Positions 1 through 5,463 of a stretch of DNA of 7,891 bases are shown piece after piece; the first letter of the stretch is position 1, and the number at the start of each line of letters is the position of its first letter. The notes under the pieces are model-generated. The model was not told where the DNA came from, made no database searches, and saw only the letters and a program-made list of their open reading frames with translations. Where the stretch lies: NCBI GenBank assembly GCA_021159525.1, contig JAGHEC010000388.1:1-7891 (forward strand), read 5' to 3'. This DNA is from Deltaproteobacteria bacterium (GTDB lineage: Bacteria > Desulfobacterota > DSM-4660 > Desulfatiglandales > Desulfatiglandaceae). The translations under genes and the position numbers were made by a program.

Positions 1-132
1 GACCACTGCATCGGGCAGTGATGCCAGTCTGGAGGCATCGGTCCCGTATTCGGTCATGATCTTTTCACGGGTCTTCAGGTGAGCAAGGCCGACAATCTGC
101 CTTATCTCTTCTAAGGCGAATGCGGGGATCAT
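1..132 (-). CDS. Unidentified ORF, 5' part only, coupled to recR
   Basis: Only the first 44 codons lie in the window and the frame is still open at base 1. The ATG at 132-130 overlaps the recR stop (131-129) as ATGA, the arrangement typical of translational coupling, and this is the main reason to believe the start. The visible peptide begins MIPAFALEEIRQIVGLAHLK and continues with a charged, helix-prone stretch ending near LASLPDAVV. I see no signal peptide, membrane segment or metal motif. The pattern GLAHL...EYGTDASRLASLP is faintly like the N-terminal helical region of DprA-type proteins, but the helix-hairpin-helix glycines are absent, so I do not assign a family. It is probably cotranscribed with dnaX-ebfC-recR. 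Confidence 0.55.
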   Translation of the reverse strand, partial: MIPAFALEEIRQIVGLAHLKTREKIMTEYGTDASRLASLPDAVV

Positions 133-749
133 GGCCTGACCGGAAGGCGGGTCTTAAGGGCGTGTTCAATGGTCATTCGATCCATGTACTTAAGATCCCC
201 TCCCATGGGGATGCCCAGGGCGATTCGGGTCACGGTGATATCAGGATATCTTTCAGATATAAGGCCTCCCAGAAAAGAGGCCGTGGCCTGACCCGCGGTG
301 GTAGGATTGGTGGCCAGGATGACCTCCCGGATTTTTTCGGGTTCGAATCTGCGCAACAGATCGCTGACCTTGAGCTCTTCGGGGCCTACGCCGTCGAGAG
401 GGGAAAGCACCCCGTTGAGCACATGGTATCTTCCCTTGAAGATCCCTGATGACTCCAAGGCGAGCTGATCTCCCGGGCCTTCCACCACGCATATGGATCC
501 ATTGGCCCTGCGTTCGTCCCGGCAGATGCCGCAGGGATCGTCATCGGTCAGATTGTGGCAGATAGAACAGAAACGGATCTTTTCCTTCACATCCAGCAGG
601 CTGGCGGCCAAGCCTTCGGCCAAGGGCCTGTCGCTCCGAAGGATATGGAGGGCCACCCGGGTCGCCGATTTCTGACCAATACCGGGAAGCCTTGACAGAT
701 GCTCAATGAGCTTTTCAAGCGAAGGAGGATAAATGCCCATGTATTTCAT
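129..749 (-). CDS. recR: Recombination mediator protein RecR
   Basis: RecR acts with RecO (and RecF) to load RecA onto SSB-coated single-stranded DNA at gaps; it is a cytoplasmic ring-forming DNA-binding protein. From the chosen start the protein is 206 residues, against about 200 for the family. Domains in order: helix-hairpin-helix with SRLPGIGQKSATR near residues 19-31; a four-cysteine zinc finger (C61, C64, C73, C76); a Toprim domain opening with ICVVEGPGDQLALE (about 86-99) and including LNGVLSPLDGVGPEEL; and the C-terminal block IALGIPMGGDLKYMD. The open frame extends to a TTG at 794, but the 15 extra residues are not RecR-like. ATG 749 (MKYMGIYPPSLEKL) fits the family; ATG 740 is also possible. 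Neither has a clear Shine-Dalgarno sequence. It lies 85 bases after ebfC and overlaps the next ORF by 4 bases. Confidence 0.96.
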   Translation of the reverse strand: MKYMGIYPPSLEKLIEHLSRLPGIGQKSATRVALHILRSDRPLAEGLAASLLDVKEKIRFCSICHNLTDDDPCGICRDERRANGSICVVEGPGDQLALESSGIFKGRYHVLNGVLSPLDGVGPEELKVSDLLRRFEPEKIREVILATNPTTAGQATASFLGGLISERYPDITVTRIALGIPMGGDLKYMDRMTIEHALKTRLPVRP

Positions 750-834
750 CGAGGGATTGTCGATCCGGCCGAACCAGGGTCTCCCCCCGTTCAACGCCTC
801 AATTCGTCAATCCGTTAATTCCTTAATAACACAC

Positions 835-1164
835 CTACATCAACCCGGGCAGGCCGGGGAGATTCATCCCCTTGGTCAGCTTTCCCATTTCCTCATTGGT
901 CATCTCTTTGGCCCGGGTCAGGGCATCATTGACCGCCGCAAGGATGAGGTCCTGGAGCATTTCCACATCGTTCGGGTCCACTACCTCGGGATCGATGGAA
1001 ATGGAAAGGACCTCCTGTTTCCCATTGGCCACTACGGTGACCATCCCGCCGCCGGCCGAGGCCTCCACCGTCCGCTGGTTCAATTCCTCCTGCAATTCCG
1101 CCATCCTGGCCTGAAATTTTTGAGCCTGTTTCATGAGCTGGCCCATGTTAGGCATTCCTTTCAT
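835..1164 (-). CDS. ebfC: Nucleoid-associated protein, YbaB/EbfC family
   Basis: A 109-residue protein, the usual size of the YbaB/EbfC family: small dimeric cytoplasmic DNA-binding proteins associated with the nucleoid. The N-terminal third (MGQLMKQAQKFQARMAELQE) is the typical amphipathic helix rich in Met, Gln and Lys. It is followed by the VEASAGGGMVTVVANGKQEV strand region and a second helix with DLILAAVNDALTRAKE. The tail is Gly/Leu/Pro/Met-rich (MNLPGLPGLM), as is common in this family. The ATG at 1164 has a strong AGGAGG eight bases upstream; ATGs at 1155 and 1149 are weaker choices. The gene overlaps the 3' end of dnaX by 17 bases, and its Shine-Dalgarno lies inside dnaX, so the two are very probably translationally coupled. 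The dnaX-ybaB-recR order is conserved across many phyla. Confidence 0.95.
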   Translation of the reverse strand: MKGMPNMGQLMKQAQKFQARMAELQEELNQRTVEASAGGGMVTVVANGKQEVLSISIDPEVVDPNDVEMLQDLILAAVNDALTRAKEMTNEEMGKLTKGMNLPGLPGLM

Positions 1165-2845
1165 CTATGGTTCCTCCTATATCATCCGTTATTTTTGGGC
1201 CCGGATCGTTTTCTATCATATGCCCGTCAAAGAGGTTAAGCACTTCCCGCGCGGTTTTGGGTATGGCCTTCTTGCCCTCTCCTCCCCGGACCCTCGCGGC
1301 CGCCTGAGCAGGCGTCTTCCTTGAACGGCCCGGCATGGCCTGACCATGGGTGTGCAGCCTCACATCCATGTCCCTGCCGAAGAATTCCCGACAATAGTCC
1401 CTGAGCTGCCGGTAGCGTCCCGGATCCTCAAAGTACCGGGAGGAAAAAGACTCCCCCTTGCCTTCTATTTCCAGAACGTCCCCGGATAGACCCACGAACC
1501 GCCACTCCTTGAGAATACTGTGGGCAACCTGACTTTTGCCCGCCACAAAGGCCAAAAATTCTTCCCACCCCTTGCCTTTGCCCTCTTTGGGGGACCGTGA
1601 ACCCTCTCCTGAATGATCCCCCGTACCCTCAGAGGGCCATCCTGCACCAGGATCTTTCAACGGTTCAGGACCCGCACAATCCCCAAGCCCTGCCGCGGCC
1701 CCTGTCAGTCTCTTTTCCAGAGCTGTAACACGTTTCAGGAGTTCCTCAAGGGAAAGGACATCCCCGAGGGTGCACAGCTTGACCATGGTGGTCTCCAGAA
1801 CCAGCCGGGGATGGGAGGTAAACCTAAGATCCTCTTCGCGGTTAATCAAAAAACTGAGCAGAAGATGGAGCTTTTCCGTACCTGCCATCTCAGCCTGCCG
1901 CCTGATCTCCTCCTTGTCGGTGTCGCTAACAGCAATCAGGTCGTTTTGGGGGGCTATCAGGCAGATTAAAAGATTCCTGAACTGCTCCATGAGGACGCGA
2001 TAGAACTCTTTGATATCATAACCGTAGTTATAGATCTGGTCCACGATTTGAAGACACCGCTCCGGCGCGCCCTCGATGATGGCTCGTGACGATGCAAAGA
2101 CGACATCGCGGTCAATGATCCCCAGGACATCAGCGATATCCTTGTCCCGGACCGTCCGGCCGCTGAATGAGATGACCTGATCCATGAGACTTTGGGCGTC
2201 CCGCATGCTCCCTTCGGCCTCCCGCGCGATGATGCCCAGACCCGAAAGCGGGATGTCCACCCCCTCGTCCGCTGCCATTCTGCTCAGATGAGCCACGATA
2301 TCCTTGGCCGGAATGCGTTTAAAATCGTACCGCTGACAGCGGGAAAGAATGGTGACAGGCACCTTGTGGGCCTCTGTAGTGGCCAATATGAACTTGACAT
2401 GGGCCGGGGGTTCTTCAAGGGTCTTGAGCAGGGCATTGAAGGCCGGGAGGGTCAGCATGTGGACTTCATCAATCACATAGATCCGGTATTTGCTGGAGGA
2501 CGGCATGTACTTAATGTTTTCCCGCAGGTCCCTGATGTCGTCGATACCCCGGTTGGACGCTCCGTCAATCTCCTGAACATCCACAGATGATCCCTCTGTG
2601 ATCTCAACGCAGGATAGGCACTGGTTGCACGGGACCCCCGGTTCTCCCTGCTGGCAGTTAATGGCCTTGGCAAAAATCCGGGCGACCGAGGTCTTTCCCA
2701 CGCCCCTCGGCCCGCTGAACAGATAGGCATGGGCCAGCCTGCCGGTCTTGATGGCATTCTTGAGGGTCCGGGCCACATGCTCCTGACCAATGACGTCCTC
2801 AAAGACCTGTGGACGCCATTTTCTGGCCAACACCTGGTACGTCAT
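1148..2845 (-). CDS. dnaX: DNA polymerase III subunit tau/gamma (clamp loader ATPase)
   Basis: ATPase subunit of the clamp loader, which opens and loads the beta sliding clamp and, as tau, organises the replisome. From the chosen ATG it has 565 residues, close to the 563 of B. subtilis DnaX. Visible: family N-terminus YQVLARKWRPQVFEDVIGQ; Walker A GPRGVGKT (45-52); zinc cluster C64, C73, C76, C79; Walker B-like DEVH (126-129); sensor region TLEEPPAHVKFILATTE; and arginine finger SRC (168-170). After the collar domain comes a Gly/Ser/Pro-rich linker (about residues 385-425), then a C-terminal domain ending in AREVLNLFDGHMIE. The frame is open to 2962, but ATG 2845 gives the canonical MTYQVLARKW start; its Shine-Dalgarno (GGGAG, about 12 bases away) is weak. 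I saw no slippery A-run that would make a short gamma form. It lies 124 bases after tRNA-Ser(GGA). Confidence 0.96.
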   Translation of the reverse strand: MTYQVLARKWRPQVFEDVIGQEHVARTLKNAIKTGRLAHAYLFSGPRGVGKTSVARIFAKAINCQQGEPGVPCNQCLSCVEITEGSSVDVQEIDGASNRGIDDIRDLRENIKYMPSSSKYRIYVIDEVHMLTLPAFNALLKTLEEPPAHVKFILATTEAHKVPVTILSRCQRYDFKRIPAKDIVAHLSRMAADEGVDIPLSGLGIIAREAEGSMRDAQSLMDQVISFSGRTVRDKDIADVLGIIDRDVVFASSRAIIEGAPERCLQIVDQIYNYGYDIKEFYRVLMEQFRNLLICLIAPQNDLIAVSDTDKEEIRRQAEMAGTEKLHLLLSFLINREEDLRFTSHPRLVLETTMVKLCTLGDVLSLEELLKRVTALEKRLTGAAAGLGDCAGPEPLKDPGAGWPSEGTGDHSGEGSRSPKEGKGKGWEEFLAFVAGKSQVAHSILKEWRFVGLSGDVLEIEGKGESFSSRYFEDPGRYRQLRDYCREFFGRDMDVRLHTHGQAMPGRSRKTPAQAAARVRGGEGKKAIPKTAREVLNLFDGHMIENDPGPKITDDIGGTIDERNA

Positions 2846-2969
2846 AGCGTGGGAAGTCTCCCGGTCAAACGGCCGCCGCAGGGAACGGCCTGATGATGAA
2901 TGGCTTAGACATTCCTCGGATGGAGAGGGGATGGCAACAGCCACGGAAAAGGGAAAACACAAATTTCAG

Positions 2970-3063
2970 TGGCGGAGAGAGAGGGATTCGAACCCTCGGT
3001 ACCGCTGTTGGCAGTACACGCGATTTCCAGTCGCGCTCCTTCGGCCAGCTCGGACATCTCTCC
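2970..3063 (-). tRNA. tRNA-Ser (anticodon GGA)
   Basis: Serine tRNA reading UCC/UCU codons, 94 bases including an encoded CCA (2972-2970). The 7-bp acceptor stem GGAGAGA pairs with TCTCTCC, followed by discriminator G. The anticodon stem is CGCGA/TCGCG with loop CTGGAAA, giving anticodon GGA. The long class II variable arm typical of tRNA-Ser is clear: GTACTGC pairs with GCGGTAC (one T-G pair) around CAACA. The T arm is GAGGG-TTCGAAT-CCCTC. It lies upstream of dnaX in the same direction and may share a transcript with it, since I see no convincing terminator in the 124 bases between them. Confidence 0.97.
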
Positions 3064-3115
3064 GATGTTCAGGCATCAACAAACCGGTTTTTATGTCTTT
3101 AAAACCAATGGGCAA

Positions 3116-3143
3116 TGGGGGAGAGGGCGCGATCAGAACCCTC
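3116..3143 (-). repeat. Decayed tRNA-Ser 3'-end copy (possible att scar)
   Basis: These 28 bases align without gaps to the 3' end of both serine tRNAs here (T arm, acceptor 3' strand, discriminator, CCA), with 22 of 28 identical in each case. The acceptor strand CCTCTCC and terminal CCA match tRNA-Ser(CGA) best (11 of 12 at that end). The T-stem no longer pairs normally and no D arm or anticodon arm can be found beyond it, so it is not a functional tRNA. It is in the same orientation as, and about 670 bases downstream of, the 3' end of tRNA-Ser(CGA), where the distal attachment repeat of an integrated element would sit. Confidence 0.45.
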
Positions 3144-3241
3144 TTCCGGCGCCAAAAGCATATTGTAAATTCAATAAGTTGTATGCCGCCTAATTTTAAA
3201 ATTGTCAGGCAATCACCCAACTGTTGTCAAACATTGGTTGC

Positions 3242-3269
3242 AGGATAGCTCATAATCAGAAAATGTCAA
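3242..3269 (-). promoter_or_regulatory. Candidate sigma-70 promoter for tRNA-Ser(GGA)/dnaX
   Basis: On the minus strand a perfect TTGACA (3269-3264) is followed by a 16-base spacer and TATCCT (3247-3242), a reasonable -35/-10 pair. It points towards tRNA-Ser(GGA) and would give a leader of about 170 bases. Further TGACA-type boxes lie closer to the tRNA (one near 3230, another near 3205), so several start points are possible. The call is by eye only. Confidence 0.4.
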
Positions 3270-3445
3270 GCCATTTGCCGGCCCCGGATTTCCCTCCTCT
3301 CTGAAAGAAAAAATTAACGGCCAAAGGAGACTGAAAAACTCTATTTGTGGATGGACACGAACTAATTCCGGTCAAATCCTGATATGCTCGTGAATAACCG
3401 GATTGGGGATGTTTTTCGTTTTTTAAGAACCAAGCCGTTTGCCGG
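3267..3445. repeat. Short direct repeat pair
   Basis: The 15-base sequence caagccatttgccgg at 3267-3281 recurs with one mismatch (caagccgtttgccgg) at 3431-3445. The second copy lies inside the transposase remnant, in the codons for SGKRLG. The first covers part of the -35 box of the candidate promoter. This could be a small duplication made during decay of the insertion, or chance. Confidence 0.4.
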
Positions 3446-3646
3446 AGGAGGGAGTCTGTTTCTTCGTGGGATCCTTTTCTAATTTGCCGGGTTGCATGTT
3501 GGGGTTGCGCTTTTGGGCCTTGAGGCATGCAATCTCAGCATCTGCATCATCTCTGCCTGTTGTTGGATGGCGCCAGATTGCTGCTCGATAATTTCAGTCA
3601 GTTCCACTATGAAGGGGCATTTTGCGTCTTCGGGAATCTTCGGCAT
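3360..3646 (-). pseudogene. Transposase N-terminal remnant (IS66-like type), frameshifted
   Basis: From ATG 3646 one frame reads MPKIPEDAKCPFIVELTEII, then a Gln-rich coiled coil (EQQSGAIQQQAEMMQ), and runs into a stop at 3481-3479. Near 3530-3550 the signal moves to another minus-strand frame, which continues AEIACLKAQKRNPNMQPGKL and then ...SSGKRLGS up to TAA (3425-3423). Past that stop the same frame still reads KTKNIPNPVIHEHIRI before a TGA at 3374-3372. Joined, the order (IPE..., Gln-rich helix, EIA.LK.QK...P...P..LEK, GKR.GS, KT...IHE...I.PE) matches, from memory, the N-terminus of transposases usually filed with IS66-like families. One frameshift, two stops and no catalytic domain make it a dead fragment. 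An intact small gene (68 codons from 3685) is a less likely reading. Confidence 0.55.
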
Positions 3647-3772
3647 CTGTATGTTTGGTGGTCTCATGCATTGTTCAGATAGCACAGACGGCGATCCCGG
3701 TTCAGCTTTTTTTCACCCTGTATCCGAGCTTTTTGAGATGTTGCAGAAACAGGCTATCTACGTGACATCATC

Positions 3773-3783
3773 AAAAAAAGGGA
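3773..3783 (-). terminator. T-run directly after tRNA-Ser(CGA)
   Basis: Immediately after the encoded CCA, the minus strand reads TCCC followed by seven T residues (3779-3773). There is no separate hairpin; the tRNA's own structure is the only stem upstream. It may help to end the tadA-tRNA transcript, but a T-run alone is weak evidence. Confidence 0.3.
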
Positions 3784-3879
3784 TGGCGGAGAGGGTGGGA
3801 TTCGAACCCACGTGCCCTGCTCTTAACAAGGCAAGTCGATTTCGAGTCGACCCCGTTACGACCACTTCGGTACCTCTCC
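3784..3879 (-). tRNA. tRNA-Ser (anticodon CGA)
   Basis: Serine tRNA reading UCG, 96 bases including encoded CCA (3786-3784). Acceptor GGAGAGG pairs with CCTCTCC, discriminator G. The anticodon stem GTCGA/TCGAC encloses loop CTCGAAA, anticodon CGA. The class II variable arm is TGCCTTG/CAGGGCA (7 bp with one T-G pair) around TTAAGAG. The T arm is GTGGG-TTCGAAT-CCCAC. It starts 14 bases after the tadA stop codon on the same strand, so it is probably processed from the tadA transcript or driven by a promoter inside tadA. Its 3' end appears to have been used as an integration site (see the repeat at 3116-3143). Confidence 0.97.
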
Positions 3880-3893
3880 AGTTCAGAAATATG

Positions 3894-4355
3894 TCATCTT
3901 CCCCGGCGTTCCCGGAAGAATCGGCGCATCAGATCCTGACATGCCCCTTGCATGATCCCGGGTACAATCTCTATCCTGTGGTTGAGGCGGGCGTCCCGAC
4001 CCAGGTCATACAGGGAGCCTGCCGCGCCCGTCTTTGGATCAAAGGCCCCGAATACCACCCGGGCGATTCTTGCATGCACAGCCGCCCCCATGCACATGGG
4101 GCACGGCTCTATGGTCACTACAAGAGTGCACCCATTGAGCCGGTAGTTGCCCAGCACCTCCCCTCCACGTCTCAGCGCAAGGATTTCAGCATGGGCCGTA
4201 GGGTCATTAAGCCCGATGGGCCGATTATGGGCCCTGGCCAAGATCCCAGCGTCCGGGCCTGCCAGGACAGCTCCCACCGGGACCTCGCCTTCTGCCAGTG
4301 CCGCCCGGGCCTCTTCAACGGCCTCCATCATTAAATAATAAAGATCATCCAACAC
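3894..4355 (-). CDS. tadA: tRNA adenosine(34) deaminase TadA
   Basis: Zinc-dependent deaminase that converts wobble adenosine 34 to inosine, classically in tRNA-Arg(ACG). The protein has 153 residues, within the usual range. Catalytic features of the cytidine/deoxycytidylate deaminase fold are complete: H55-A-E57 (zinc ligand and proton shuttle) in NDPTAHAEILALR, and P84-C85-P86-M87-C88 (two zinc ligands) in VVTIEPCPMCMGA. EGEVPVGAVL (22-31) and FGAFDPKTGAAGSLYDL (102-118) are family-typical. The start used is GTG 4355, with a weak AAGG upstream; it keeps the short helix normally found before MEAVEEARAAL. ATG 4331 would shorten it by 8 residues. It lies 36 bases after the YjqB-like gene and 14 bases before tRNA-Ser(CGA). 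The tRNA-Arg target is not in this window. Confidence 0.95.
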   Translation of the reverse strand: MLDDLYYLMMEAVEEARAALAEGEVPVGAVLAGPDAGILARAHNRPIGLNDPTAHAEILALRRGGEVLGNYRLNGCTLVVTIEPCPMCMGAAVHARIARVVFGAFDPKTGAAGSLYDLGRDARLNHRIEIVPGIMQGACQDLMRRFFRERRGR

Positions 4356-4391
4356 GTTTCAATGCCTTTTACAATATTTTCCACGTCACAG

Positions 4392-5099
4392 TCAACACGA
4401 TACCGCGTCGGGGCCGATGATTGGCGCCTGTTCAGGGTTCGGACAGAGGGACCGGGACACTGAAGATGTCATGCCGGCCTTGCTCGAAAAGGAAGCGGCC
4501 TCATCATCAAGCACAGCCTGAATAACATGGACAAACCGGTAAAATACGGCTGTTTTTTTCCGAATGAGCCGTCTGCCCAACCCCTCAACCATGTGTTCCC
4601 TCAGCCCTTTTGATATTTCTATCTGGACGCCCCGGCCGGTCCGGCATCGGTTGCAGAGGTTTCCGCGGCTTTTACCCTTCAACCCCGGTCTCAAACTCTC
4701 TTCTGCATGGAATCCGGCCTTCTTGAGCGCGTGGACGAAGCGTTGTTTTAGATCCTCATGTCTGCCGCCCACATAGACCTGTTCGGTTTCTCCGCAGCAC
4801 CCGTGAATGGTCACAACCACATGGGCATCCCCGGCCATACTCGACAAAATGGGCTCATCAAATCGATCGCTTCCAATATGAAGGTCCGCATTTCCTGTCT
4901 CTTTTATCCCTTTAAAGGCGCCAAAACAATACCGATCCGCAGCAATCGCATCAGCAATGTCCCCGGTGCCGGGTTCGATCCCTCCGGCATGGGGGGCAAT
5001 GATCGCAATTGCCGAGGAGGCCTGCCGCGCGATGATTATATAATCGACCCCCTCGGTTTGATCCCGGGCCAGGGCTTCAAAGCTTCGGTATAAATCCAT
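4392..5099 (-). CDS. YjqB / poly-gamma-glutamate hydrolase family protein
   Basis: The family (PGA depolymerase, phage PghP and B. subtilis YjqB relatives) contains zinc-dependent, carboxypeptidase-like enzymes that cut gamma-glutamyl polymers. Family-like blocks from ATG 5099 (235 residues): EGVDYIIIARQ (16-26), IAPHAGGIEPGTGDIADAIA (34-53, with H37 and E42 as likely metal ligands), GNADLHIGSDRFDEP (69-83), VVTIHGCCGE (95-104, H99), VYVGGRHEDL, and NLCNR...GVQIEISKGLR (148-167, E161 a candidate catalytic acid). No signal peptide is visible, so a cytoplasmic location is likely. ATG 5099 follows AGGGTGA at good spacing; an in-frame TTG at 5123 is less convincing. The last 37 or so residues form a Ser/Pro/Cys-containing tail beyond the expected domain end. 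The gene sits 36 bases before tadA and is probably cotranscribed with it. The substrate in this organism is unknown; family confidence is high, activity is inferred. Confidence 0.85.
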   Translation of the reverse strand: MDLYRSFEALARDQTEGVDYIIIARQASSAIAIIAPHAGGIEPGTGDIADAIAADRYCFGAFKGIKETGNADLHIGSDRFDEPILSSMAGDAHVVVTIHGCCGETEQVYVGGRHEDLKQRFVHALKKAGFHAEESLRPGLKGKSRGNLCNRCRTGRGVQIEISKGLREHMVEGLGRRLIRKKTAVFYRFVHVIQAVLDDEAASFSSKAGMTSSVSRSLCPNPEQAPIIGPDAVSC

Positions 5100-5452
5100 C
5101 AAATCACCCTGCAAATGCCACAACCCATTTCAAAACACGCCTCGCCCGCTGCACGCAACCGGTTTACAGGTCCATGTTTCCCACGGGACAGAGATGAGGT
5201 TTTCTATAAAAGACATCCAGTTAAGAGAGCTGTCACTCGTAATAGCTCAACGAAAAGGGGTAGCAGGGTTTTTCTGAAGAGACCAGTCCTGAGGCCCGGA
5301 GCGGAAGAAAAATCATCCTGCCCCGCACTACGTTCGCTGTTATCCCCCGAGTTATCGACCTGAGACCGTCGCTCCATGTGAAGATCCCTATGGATCCCGC
5401 CATGGGGAGTCAGCCGTCCCGGCAATCGACAATTCTGAAAAAAGCGATCGGG
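5100..5452. other. Gene-poor spacer between MFS fragment and YjqB-like gene
   Basis: I find no convincing gene here. Short open frames occur on both strands (82 codons on + ending at 5363, 73 codons on - starting at 5425), but neither has a recognisable domain, a Shine-Dalgarno or ordinary composition. The stretch holds one arm of the inverted repeat (5319-5363) and a small palindrome, GATCC-CTAT-GGATC, near 5381-5394. The promoter for the YjqB-tadA unit should lie around 5130-5230 on the minus strand. A TTTTATAGAA stretch there could be a -10 region, but no well-spaced -35 accompanies it. Confidence 0.5.
5319..5363 (+). repeat. Inverted repeat, left arm
   Basis: Begins TGCCCC and contains the 20-base core TACGTTCGCTGTTATCCCCC (5329-5348). 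The core matches the reverse complement of 7861-7880 at 19 of 20 bases. Over the whole arm, about 36 of 46 aligned columns agree with one gap. The arms point inwards as TG...CA, the layout of terminal inverted repeats, and enclose the MFS fragment and the ABC exporter. Both arms can also be read as a similar peptide (RSLLSPELST / RSLLSPQLLS), so a duplicated coding tail is an alternative. Confidence 0.6.
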
Positions 5453-5463
5453 TCAGGCCCGTG
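5441..5463 (-). terminator. Weak terminator-like site after MFS fragment
   Basis: At the end of the MFS fragment the minus strand reads CGGG-CCTGA-CCCG, a 4-bp stem that includes the stop codon in its loop, then ATCGC and six T residues. The stem is short, so this is only a possible intrinsic terminator. Confidence 0.3.

Noticed and set aside
733..1239. 168-codon plus-strand open frame opposite ebfC
   Set aside because: Antisense shadow of ebfC and the dnaX 3' end, with many His/Pro/Leu residues typical of reverse translation of a real gene.
1148..2845. Programmed frameshift in dnaX giving a gamma form
   Set aside because: No A-rich slippery heptamer or long A-run on the coding strand. The best homopolymer (TTTTTG in the EEFLAF codons near 1555) does not allow good re-pairing in either direction.
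2846..2969. Terminator between tRNA-Ser(GGA) and dnaX
   Set aside because: A possible GGCCG/CGGCC stem exists near 2866-2890, but only three T residues follow, so I do not call it.
2790..3248. Plus-strand open frames across 2790-3248
   Set aside because: They run antisense through tRNA-Ser(GGA); peptides such as GERGIRTLG and AEREGFEPS are the usual false translation of a reverse-strand tRNA.
3256..3528. 90-codon minus-strand open frame
   Set aside because: No recognisable domain; it partly overlaps the transposase remnant in a third frame and has no Shine-Dalgarno or family-like composition.
3492..4334. 280-codon plus-strand open frame
   Set aside because: It crosses tRNA-Ser(CGA) antisense (AERVGFEPTCPALNK is a tRNA translation artefact) and then runs antisense to tadA.
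5204..5425. 73-codon minus-strand open frame in the MFS-YjqB spacer
   Set aside because: No domain, no ribosome-binding site, and it overlaps the inverted-repeat arm; treated as chance.
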